NCBI GenBank assembly: GCA_035525495.1
Contig: DATLED010000058.1
Coordinates: 124,001 to 188,000 of the forward strand
Direction: 5' to 3'
Source of the DNA: DATLED01 sp035525495
GTDB taxonomy: Bacteria; Actinomycetota; Acidimicrobiia; Acidimicrobiales; CADCTF01
Length of the DNA: 64,000 nucleotides
This document shows, piece by piece, positions 53,693 to 60,489 of this stretch (positions are counted from its first letter, which is position 1; the number at the start of each line of letters is the position of its first letter). The notes beneath the pieces were generated by a model, which was given only the letters and a program-made list of their open reading frames with translations, was not told the DNA's origin and searched no databases. A program made the position numbers and the translations under genes.

Positions 53693-53945
53693 TCAATCGA
53701 AGACCGGCTCAGTGCCTTGTCGTCGTGCTGCGAAACACAGTGGTACGGCTGCCGCGTGGCCAGGGGAGAGCGCTGGAAGACGATCGGGATGGAACCATCC
53801 GACGTCCTTCGTCTCGTTGCTCAAGGTCGGCTCCGCGTCGCCGTCGACTCGGTCGCATATGAAGAGGTAGCAGTGCAGATGTCCGGGTGCTCCCGCCCAG
53901 CCCGCCCGAGCCCAGTCTTGAACCGCCACGAGCTTGACTTTGAAC
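53693..53945 (-). pseudogene. NUDIX hydrolase C-terminal fragment
   Basis: Only the C-terminal end of a NUDIX protein: VKLVAVQDWARAG, HLHCYLFICDRV, then ETKDVGWFHPDRLPALSP. The Nudix box that should lie upstream, above 53945, is missing, and unrelated plus-strand sequence follows. The 215-bp stretch between the cytidylyltransferase and this fragment holds nothing I can name. Confidence 0.65.
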
Positions 53946-54155
53946 CGCTCCGCAGGACGGCTCGGCGGTCAGCTCAGGATCCGGATACGGCATCGACGGC
54001 TGGCCACGCAATGGTTCGACTACCTCCTGTGCACACCGAACGAACTGGGAGAGCTGGTGGATCCGACGCCATGGAGAGTCACCGATGTTCATAGCTACCC
54101 GACCGACGACGAGTCTCCGGCAGCCGCATGGGTCGCCGTGCTCGCGCTTCGATGA
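53934..54155 (+). pseudogene. Methyltransferase C-terminal fragment
   Basis: Only the C-terminus of a class I methyltransferase-like protein is present: ATQWFDYLLCTPNELGELV, then PWRVTDVHSYP and AAWVAVLALR. The SAM-binding N-terminus should lie to the left, where the NUDIX fragment now is. It joins that fragment at about 53940. Confidence 0.6.
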
Positions 54156-54289
54156 CCGCTGTATCCGGTCAGACCGGATGCGCCCTGAAGGGTTGGTCGA
54201 TGGCGTCGGCGGTGATCGGGACTGGCTATCCAACGGCAGCGACTTCGCAGGTCGTGGCACGGGTGAGCGACGGAGTAGAGCTGTCCAAC

Positions 54290-54310
54290 GGCAGGCGTTC
54301 GGGGGTTGCC
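54290..54310 (+). repeat. Boundary element, weak match
   Basis: GGCAGGCGTTCGGGGGTTGCC, between the methyltransferase fragment and the DapB-like gene. It resembles 56123-56143 (GGGC-TTCGGGG-T-CC). Confidence 0.3.
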
Positions 54311-54343
54311 TCGAGACACGATCGCGCCGCTGAGCGTCGGCAG

Positions 54344-54952
54344 TCAGAGAATCAGCGAGTCCAAGCCCACAGTCACACCTGGCTGGAGTCCGCGAACCTT
54401 CGCCAACGCGAGGAGTACGCCTGGCACGAAGGCATCCCTGGACGTCGTGTCGTGGCGGATGGTCAGCGACTCGCCCTCTACGCTAAAGATCACCTCCTGA
54501 TGTGCGACGAGGCCGGGTAGCCGCACCGAGGAGATCTCGGGCGTCCCCATGGCCGCCGCCGTGGCAATTGCTGTGCCCGACGGAGCGTCCTTCTTCGACA
54601 CGTCGTGCATCTCCACAATGTGCGAGGCCGGGAACCAGGCAGCGGCAGTCGCCGCCAGCCGCATCATCAGAACTGCGCCGAGCGAGAAGTTCGCAGCGAA
54701 GATGATCGGGACTCCAGCCGCCCGAGCCGCCTCATCAACAGGGGCGACGATCCAACCCGTGGTGCCCACCACGACAGGAACCTCGGCTCGCAAGCACTCT
54801 GCGATGTTGCTCGCAACAACCTCAGGACCGGTGAAGTCGACGGCTACGTCGGCGCTCGAGAGATCGGTGACGAGGTCATGGCCGGCCGCGATGAGCGCCG
54901 GCCCAAGAATGAGGCCGACCTTTCCGCCACGCCCGAAGACGACGACTTTCAC
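54344..54952 (-). CDS. Dihydrodipicolinate reductase-like protein (short DapB)
   Basis: A 202-residue DapB-like NAD(P)H reductase. VVVFGRGGKVGLIL is the Rossmann loop, VVVGTTGWIV the second nucleotide segment, and NFSLGAVLMMRLAATAA follows. VEMHDVSKKDAPSGTAIA contains the catalytic His and Lys. DapB makes tetrahydrodipicolinate for lysine and diaminopimelate; typical enzymes have about 250-270 residues, so this is a shortened island paralogue and may have another substrate. Confidence 0.82.
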   Translation of the reverse strand: MKVVVFGRGGKVGLILGPALIAAGHDLVTDLSSADVAVDFTGPEVVASNIAECLRAEVPVVVGTTGWIVAPVDEAARAAGVPIIFAANFSLGAVLMMRLAATAAAWFPASHIVEMHDVSKKDAPSGTAIATAAAMGTPEISSVRLPGLVAHQEVIFSVEGESLTIRHDTTSRDAFVPGVLLALAKVRGLQPGVTVGLDSLIL

Positions 54953-54989
54953 GCCACCTTCCTAGCGCCGGCAGACAATGCTCGCCGCG

Positions 54990-55433
54990 TCACCCGGGTC
55001 GTCTGTTGGCGATCCAGCGCTGGAGCAGCGGCTCATCCCGGCGCTCCCAGCCGGTCATATATGGGACGTGGGTGGGCGATCTCGTCGCCCAATCGCTGGG
55101 CGCGTCCTCGTAGAGAGTCATCGAGATGATCTGGCCCTCCGCGATCTCGTAGACGGCCACTTGTCGCCACGCCCTGCTGCCATCGGTCAGGCGAAGGACG
55201 GCCGCCGCGTGGCGCTCGCCGCCGAGAGTGTCGAGCACCTCGTATCGGAAGTTCTGGAGCGCGGAACGACGTGTCGCGTACCAGTCCATAAACGCGTCGA
55301 ACCCGAACAGCTCGGCGTCGGGCACGGTGACAGCCGCTCCAGCGGCCAAAAGCGTGCGAGCCGCCTCCATGTCACCCGCTGCATGAGCGGCGAACCATGC
55401 TCTGAGCACGGAGGTCGGTGAGGGCACAAGCAC
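54990..55433 (-). CDS. SnoaL-like (NTF2-fold) protein
   Basis: A 147-residue small-pocket protein starting at GTG 55433. SVLRAWFAAHAAGDMEAARTLL is the N-terminal helix pair, FGFDAFMDWYATRR the next, and RQVAVYEIAEGQIISMTLYED the final strands. The NTF2 fold includes cyclases, isomerases and non-enzymatic binding proteins; no catalytic residues are assigned. Confidence 0.8.
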   Translation of the reverse strand: MLVPSPTSVLRAWFAAHAAGDMEAARTLLAAGAAVTVPDAELFGFDAFMDWYATRRSALQNFRYEVLDTLGGERHAAAVLRLTDGSRAWRQVAVYEIAEGQIISMTLYEDAPSDWATRSPTHVPYMTGWERRDEPLLQRWIANRRPG

Positions 55434-55470
55434 ACTCTTGCCGTTTTCCGCGCACGCTTGCAGGTGCCTC

Positions 55471-55490
55471 CACCCGGTCTTTGGGGACGC
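55471..55490 (+). repeat. Boundary element, weak match
   Basis: CACCCGGTCTTTGGGGACGC between the SnoaL and GNAT genes. It keeps CACCCGG and GGGGAC of the 46867 copy. Confidence 0.35.
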
Positions 55491-55534
55491 GTCGTCGCTG
55501 GACGGCTGCTCCGAACGTCGCCGTCCAGATCGGA

Positions 55535-56023
55535 CTACTTCTGCGCAGCGAGCCAGTCGTCAACGCGCGCTGAGAAGTTGACTTGGTCGAACGTCCCGGC
55601 GTCCTCGATGAAGCCGCCTTCGAGTCGACCCCACTCGGTGAAGCCAAGCCCCCGGTATGCCGCCTCAGCCGGTGTTCCTCCGCGACAGTCGAGTTCGAGG
55701 ATCGTGCAGGAGTGCGATCTGCACCACTCAGCCGCTGCACGAGTTAGGGCCCTCGCCAAGCCGGATCCCTGCGCTGTCGGGTGGATGACGAAGCCGCCAA
55801 GCCTCACACGGTGCCGCCGCAACCGATGTGGCTCTCTGGTCGCCGTTACGTTGCCGACCACGACACCCACATCGTCTACGGCCACAAGCATCACGCCCTC
55901 GTCGGCGGACGCGTTGTTGATCGCGAAGTCAACGATGCCTTGCATCTGCTCCATCGTGTTCTGCGAGAAGCAGTTGTCCCGAAGGGAGGCGACGTCTGAC
56001 TGCTCGACAGGGCGGATAAGCAT
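55535..56023 (-). CDS. GNAT family N-acetyltransferase
   Basis: A 162-residue acetyltransferase starting at ATG 56023. MLIRPVEQSDVASLRDN is the usual start, LGGFVIHPTAQGSGLARAL the acetyl-CoA loop, CTILELDCRGG and AYRGLGFTEWGRLEGGF the C-terminal motifs. The substrate is unknown. Confidence 0.87.
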   Translation of the reverse strand: MLIRPVEQSDVASLRDNCFSQNTMEQMQGIVDFAINNASADEGVMLVAVDDVGVVVGNVTATREPHRLRRHRVRLGGFVIHPTAQGSGLARALTRAAAEWCRSHSCTILELDCRGGTPAEAAYRGLGFTEWGRLEGGFIEDAGTFDQVNFSARVDDWLAAQK

Positions 56024-56401
56024 CCGGAACTTCTACGTCCACTCCTCAGTGACATCAAGCGCAATCTTGGCGGTGCCTCGGAACCAAGTGCTGTCGGTCA
56101 GTCCAGGCCTCCGCCTGTCCGTGGTCCGGGCTTCGGGGCTACCTGCGGGTCTCGGCCCGGCCGCGCCTTCTGGGACGCTTGATCCCTCCAGAGGGCATGC
56201 GTAGTGTCGAGACCGGTAGGGAACCTGCAAGTGGGGAGGAGGTGCACAGCGATGTCTCGATTCGCAACGTCTCGATTCGCTACGTATCGATTCACGTGCT
56301 CCTCCGGAGTCGCAGCCTGATCGCTGAGCTCCGAGGGCACTCTTCCCTTTGGAGTCTTCTTGCTACACACCTGGCAGATCGGCTTTCGCCACCACCTACT
56401 C
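56024..56401. other. 378-bp spacer with boundary element and 15-bp tandem repeat
   Basis: No convincing gene. It holds the type 2 element at 56123-56143 and three tandem 15-bp units at 56254-56298 (GTCTCGATTCGCAAC, GTCTCGATTCGCTAC, GTATCGATTCACGTG). The repeats are flanked by GGAGGAG and CTCCTCC, which could pair. Confidence 0.5.
56123..56143 (+). repeat. Boundary element, type 2
   Basis: GGTCCGGGCTTCGGGGCTACC, matching CCGGGCATCGGGGCTACC at 49315-49332 with one mismatch. It lies upstream of the minus-strand GNAT gene. Confidence 0.55.
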
Positions 56402-57093
56402 ATGAACCCGTCAAGCGCGGCCAAGATCCGCGCCCTTGGCGCCCGACTCCGGCTCGGCCCACACAGCACCGTCCTCGATCTCGGCTGCGGCACCGGCGGA
56501 CCCGCGGTCCTACTCGCCAAGGAGTACGGCTGCCGCGTAACCGGGGTCGACCACCACGAGCCCTTCCTCGCCCATGCCCGTGAGCGAGCTGAGGAAGCAG
56601 GTGTGGTCGACCTCGTTGACCTGGTGGCCTCGGACGGCGCCGAGTTCGTTGGTACGGCACCGAGTTTCGACGCCGCACTGTGTATCGGTGCGGCATGGAT
56701 TCTGGGCGGGTTCGCCTCGACCGCCACCACGCTGCGCGAGCACGTGCCCCTCGGTGGGCATGTGGTGATCGGTGACAGTACCGCCGGGACGAAGCAATAG
56801 CGGGATGGCAGCCGACGGAAGGCCTCGCATTGCACCGGCTACAAGACTGGCCCCAGCTTCCCGATCTCGTCACCTCCATGGCCGCCGCAGGACTAGCTCC
56901 GATCAGCGTGTTCACAGCCTCAGCGGACGAGTGGGAGAGGTACCACTCGCTCATCTGGCTCTCAGTCGAAGACTGGCTCGCTGAGAATCCAGACCACCCC
57001 GACGCGGCCCGCTTCCAGGGCCGGGAGTCTCGGGCGGAGGACCTCGCCGAACACCGTGACGGGTGGGCGATCGTCGCGGGACGCCGCGTCTAA
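56402..57093 (+). pseudogene. SAM-dependent methyltransferase, one-base frameshift
   Basis: A class I methyltransferase starting at ATG 56402 (MNPSSAAKIRALGAR). SAM motif I is VLDLGCGTGGPAVLLA, then VTGVDHHEPFLAHARE and APSFDAALCIGAAWIL. After HVVIGD the frame runs to a stop at 56800. In the next frame, from about 56775, YRRDEAIAGWQPTEGLALH and LQDWPQLPDLVTSM continue to 57093. The repaired protein would be about 230 residues. Confidence 0.78.
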
Positions 57094-57132
57094 CCAGTTG
57101 CCGACTGGTCCTCCGCACTCCCGGTCACGCTC

Positions 57133-57151
57133 AACCGGTGCATAGGGGACG
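57133..57151 (+). repeat. Boundary element, weak match
   Basis: AACCGGTGCATAGGGGACG between the methyltransferase and the APH-type kinase. It resembles type 1 (GGCCATAGGGGGCAC). Confidence 0.35.
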
Positions 57152-57246
57152 TAGCCAACCGCCGACGAGAGGTCCCGCCACGAGCGCCGAGGTTGTGCCT
57201 TGTTTGGTCGATGGAGGACGGCGCCCGGGATCCGTAGGGTGATGCC

Positions 57247-58110
57247 GTGGATCCATTGCAGCTTCCGCGCGCAGTGGCCGCGTGCACGGCCGTGGCTGCG
57301 GAGTGCGGTCTCGCTGTCGATGGCGCGATCGTGCTGAACGACTCGAACCGCCTCGCAGTCCAACTTCGGGGTTGCGATGTGCTCGCTCGGGTTGCGCCTC
57401 GATCTCGGCAGAGCGGCGCCGAGTTCGAGGTCGAGATCGCTCGTCGCCTCGCCGACACCGACACCCCGCTCGCGGCCCTGGATCCTCGGGTCGAGCCGCG
57501 CGTCTATGAGCATGACAGCTTCGCGGTGACGCTCTGGACCTACTACGAGCCTGTGCCGCCGCGGGAAGTCGCGCCGGACGAGTACGCGGGCGCGCTTGAG
57601 CGGCTGCACGCCGGCATGCGCGAGGCGGAGCTGACGGCAGAGTGGGTACCGCACTTCATGGATCGAGTCGACGAGGCACAGCGCCTGGTCGACGAGCCCA
57701 GAAACAACCCCGAGATCGTCGGCGCGGACCGCGAGCTGCTGGCCGCGACTTTGCGGACGATGAGCCGCGCGATCGCCGAACGAGGCGCGTCCGAGCAGCT
57801 GCTGCACGGCGAGCCGCACCCGGGAAACGTGCTCAGGACGAAGGAGGGGCTGCTGTTCGTCGACCTGGAGACATGCTGCCGCGGACCAGTTGAGTTCGAC
57901 ATCGCCCATGCGACCATCAACGCGAGCGGGCCGCCGTTCGAGGTCGCTGCGCGGTACGGCGGAGCTGATCAAACGTTGATGCGCGAGTGCTGGATCCTCA
58001 TGCTCGCGATGGTTACCGCGTGGCGATGCGAGCCGGGGGACGATCTTCCGGACGGCCGGGCCCTGACCAGAAGCTGGATCCGTCAGCTGCGCGCAGTACT
58101 CGAGCCATGA
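57247..58110 (+). CDS. Aminoglycoside phosphotransferase-like kinase
   Basis: A 287-residue APH-fold kinase starting at GTG 57247. The catalytic loop reads LLHGEPHPGNVL, with Glu where the catalytic base Asp is usual. FVDLETCCRGPVEFDIAHA supplies the metal-binding Asp. The N-lobe Lys strand is diverged (CDVLARVAPR). The Asp-to-Glu change casts doubt on activity, though HGEPHPGN does occur in related families. Confidence 0.8.
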   Translation: MDPLQLPRAVAACTAVAAECGLAVDGAIVLNDSNRLAVQLRGCDVLARVAPRSRQSGAEFEVEIARRLADTDTPLAALDPRVEPRVYEHDSFAVTLWTYYEPVPPREVAPDEYAGALERLHAGMREAELTAEWVPHFMDRVDEAQRLVDEPRNNPEIVGADRELLAATLRTMSRAIAERGASEQLLHGEPHPGNVLRTKEGLLFVDLETCCRGPVEFDIAHATINASGPPFEVAARYGGADQTLMRECWILMLAMVTAWRCEPGDDLPDGRALTRSWIRQLRAVLEP

Positions 58111-58158
58111 GCGGAGCCCGCTGACTGGTGCTCGCAGCGAGCCGCACGAGCCCAGGTG

Positions 58159-58437
58159 ATGCCCAGTTCCGGGCCTGGATACAACACCTCCACGCGGCAC
58201 CGCGGCATCTGTTGGGAGGTCAACGAAGTCGAGCAGTTCATCGACGGCCGGCCGCTGGTCGACGGGCGAGCCTGTCGCGACCGGTGGCGCACGCGGAACA
58301 GTGACGGTTCCGCGAGATCTGAAGCTCCGGGCGTCATATGGATTCTTGCCGAGGAGCTCGTCGTGCAGCGCCGCGATCTCTTCGAGTACATCGAGGAGCA
58401 GAAGACCTGGCTGAGTCGCGGGGCGACCAACCCGTAG
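58159..58437 (+). CDS. Hypothetical protein, about 92 aa
   Basis: A small ORF with GTG 58156 and ATG 58159 as adjacent possible starts. It contains HRGICWEVNEVEQFIDGR and VIWILAEELVVQRRDLFEYI, suggesting a short alpha/beta fold. I recognise no family, and codon use alone does not settle whether it is real. It follows the APH-type kinase by 48 bp. Confidence 0.35.
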   Translation: MPSSGPGYNTSTRHRGICWEVNEVEQFIDGRPLVDGRACRDRWRTRNSDGSARSEAPGVIWILAEELVVQRRDLFEYIEEQKTWLSRGATNP

Positions 58438-58571
58438 CTCTGTCGATCACTGCCCAGCAGCATCCCGCAAGGGCCGATCCCTGACGGTCGGAGAGATCGC
58501 GGCGGACTGTCCCAATACAACGACGAGCGGCGCGCCGGAGAGGATCGGTGACGCGCCAGCATCGAGCTGCC

Positions 58572-58594
58572 CGGCTGCCGGCCACCGGGGGCAC
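58572..58594 (+). repeat. Boundary element, type 1
   Basis: CGGCTGCCGGCCACCGGGGGCAC in the 199-bp spacer before the methyltransferase stop. It is the closest match to the 51320 copy. Confidence 0.55.
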
Positions 58595-58636
58595 GCACCG
58601 CTCCCGCTCAGCGTGATTTTCTCAGTGTCAGCGACG

Positions 58637-59440
58637 TCATCCTCTTGTTCCAATCGTGACCAAGTGGGCGCTCATGCCGAGTAGGGCGGGCTCGCTCTCG
58701 ATCAGCCTTATGACTTCGAGAAGCTGCTGTGGCTGGAGCAGCAGCTTCTCAAGATTCCCAAGCAACCACGCGTGACCTTCAACACCGATGTGCTCGAGAT
58801 CGAGAAAGCCAGCCGCCTCGACCTCGGAACCCGCCTCCTCGACGCGATGGAAGTACGCCCAGAAGCCGCCGTCTCGAAGCTTGGATGGATCGGCGCTGAG
58901 CCCGGTTCCAATGTTCACGTCAAAGCCGGCGCGGACGTCGGGGTCGTGGATCAGCCCTCTGCCGGTGGCGTCAAGGATCCATGCGTGTCGGGTGATGACT
59001 TCGGAGACCAACCGGCCGCCCGGTTTTAGGATCCGGTGCGCCTCCCGGAGCGCGAGGTCACGGTCATGCCGTTCGGGCAAGTGGTAGAGCGGCCCCATGA
59101 GAAGCACCGCATCGAACGAGGCATCGGGCAGATCGAGCGCCCGAGCGTCGCCGAGGCTGCACGTAGCCCTGCCGCCGGTAGCCGCGCGCGCTTGTTCGAT
59201 GTGTCGCTGAACTGGGTCGACGAGAACGACCTCATAACCTTGGTTCACAAGGTGCGCCGCGTGCGTCCCCGGTCCGCCGCCGATGTCGGCGATGCGCCCC
59301 TGCTCCGGGAGGTGCCGCTCGAAGATGTCCCACGTCCGGAGCCGAACGAGATCTCCGACGCCGGGGCGCCAGAGCCGACCAGCCTCATCATCCAACTCGT
59401 AACGACGCACGACTCGTCGGTCGGTCTCCATGCCAGGCAT
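58637..59440 (-). CDS. SAM-dependent methyltransferase
   Basis: A 267-residue class I methyltransferase. RIADIGGGPGTHAAHLVNQG is SAM motif I, VVLVDPVQRHIEQARAA motif II, SFDAVLLMGPLYHLPERHDR motif III, then EAHRILKPGGRLVSEVITRH. The C-terminal lobe has GLIHDPDVRAGFDVN. Homologues act on small molecules. ATG 59440 is used, with a second ATG at 59431. Confidence 0.87.
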   Translation of the reverse strand: MPGMETDRRVVRRYELDDEAGRLWRPGVGDLVRLRTWDIFERHLPEQGRIADIGGGPGTHAAHLVNQGYEVVLVDPVQRHIEQARAATGGRATCSLGDARALDLPDASFDAVLLMGPLYHLPERHDRDLALREAHRILKPGGRLVSEVITRHAWILDATGRGLIHDPDVRAGFDVNIGTGLSADPSKLRDGGFWAYFHRVEEAGSEVEAAGFLDLEHIGVEGHAWLLGNLEKLLLQPQQLLEVIRLIESEPALLGMSAHLVTIGTRG

Positions 59441-59889
59441 TGTTGCAATCGGTGAACTGTCTCGGCGTCTATTTCGCTAACCAGGGCCGCGACCTCACCT
59501 CTCAGTTGAGCCGTAGTGACTGTCGGGTGCTCGTTCCCAAGACGCCGGGGTCTGCGCTCTGCCCAACTCCCTGACGACGGCGGGAGGCGAGCGAGTTCGA
59601 CCGTGCGCATGGGAAGGATCCGCCTTCATCCCACAGCGCGTCGAGTCGCCGATCTGTGCGACCGCCCCATGCATCGACATCGGCGGGAGCCGAGCCGATG
59701 CCGCCGCTTTCTGACGATCGGGAAGTTGTCCGGGTGCCTCCTAGCGCCTGGCTCCATGGTCCGCGCGGGTAGCCCAGATGGGCCGATGCGAGGCGCGCGC
59801 CACCCTGCGCGAATGCTGTCTCAATAACCCGGGGCCAAAGACCGCGACTGGCGCGCCGATCGGCGCGTCTCCGGCGGCGAAGCGGGTGG
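59441..59889. other. 449-bp spacer without a recognisable gene
   Basis: Short open frames exist on both strands but none shows a domain or ribosome-binding site I trust. No boundary element was found here, which makes it the longest unit gap in the array. Confidence 0.5.
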
Positions 59890-60357
59890 TCAGGCGTTCG
59901 ACTCGACGAGTTCGGCCAGTCTCCTGAGGCTCTCGTCGATGTTTCGAGTGTTGTACTCGGTTCGGTCGCCGAGCAGTTTCTTCTCGGCGAGAGCGCGCAC
60001 TCTTCCGAGCTTGGCTACCCGCATGAAGCCCTCCGTGACGAGCGTTCCATCCATCGCGGGCTCGAGGCGGTACCACCACCGGGTCCTTGTCTCGCCTTTG
60101 TCATTCTGTGTGTGGAACTCGAAAGCACGACCGTCGTCGTAGACGTCGATGGTGCACTCCATCGACCACGACCGAGCGTCAGCCGTGTTTTTGCCACGGA
60201 AGCGGCTGCCAACGCTGCGACCATCGCCGGCGAGAACGTCGACAGACTCCAGTTCCTCTGACCATTCCGGCATCCGAGACACGTCGCCGATCACCGCCCA
60301 CACCTCGTCGCGCGGTGCTGCGATGGTTCTCGTCCGTTCAACGGTCTCTCCAGCCAT
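59890..60357 (-). CDS. SRPBCC family (polyketide cyclase/START-like) protein
   Basis: A 155-residue helix-grip protein. TRTIAAPRDEVWAVIGDV and RMPEWSEELESVDVLAGDG are the standard N-terminus, and RTRWWYRLEPAMDGTLVTE then FMRVAKLGRVRALAEKKLL follow. Such proteins bind hydrophobic ligands in a deep pocket. It starts at ATG 60357. Confidence 0.87.
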   Translation of the reverse strand: MAGETVERTRTIAAPRDEVWAVIGDVSRMPEWSEELESVDVLAGDGRSVGSRFRGKNTADARSWSMECTIDVYDDGRAFEFHTQNDKGETRTRWWYRLEPAMDGTLVTEGFMRVAKLGRVRALAEKKLLGDRTEYNTRNIDESLRRLAELVESNA

Positions 60358-60386
60358 GGCCGGAGCGTAGATCTAGTCAGGCGTGC

Positions 60387-60408
60387 GGTGCGCGCCCTTG
60401 CGCGCACC
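60387..60408 (-). terminator. Hairpin downstream of the integrase gene
   Basis: GGTGCGCG and CGCGCACC are perfect 8-bp arms around CCCTTG. It lies in the 132-bp gap after the integrase stop and before the SRPBCC start. Confidence 0.45.
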
Positions 60409-60462
60409 TAACGCTCACTTCCCGAGACGATTCAGACGCTCCGATCGCCGCATCGCGAGCGG

Positions 60463-60482
60463 CGTCGCATCGGGGGGCACCG
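60463..60482 (+). repeat. Boundary element, weak match (right end of array)
   Basis: GCGTCGCATCGGGGGGCACC just before the integrase stop. It keeps CAT-CGGGGG-GCAC of the type 1 pattern. Confidence 0.35.
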
Positions 60483-60489
60483 GCCCGGG

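Noticed and set aside
59245..59610. 121-residue minus-strand frame upstream of the methyltransferase
   Set aside because: It overlaps the methyltransferase start in another frame and shows no domain.
45263..60482. Classical integron with attC sites
   Set aside because: I found no IntI-type integrase and no paired RYYYAAC and GTTRRRY boxes at the boundaries; the recurring elements are different and are reported as a separate pattern.
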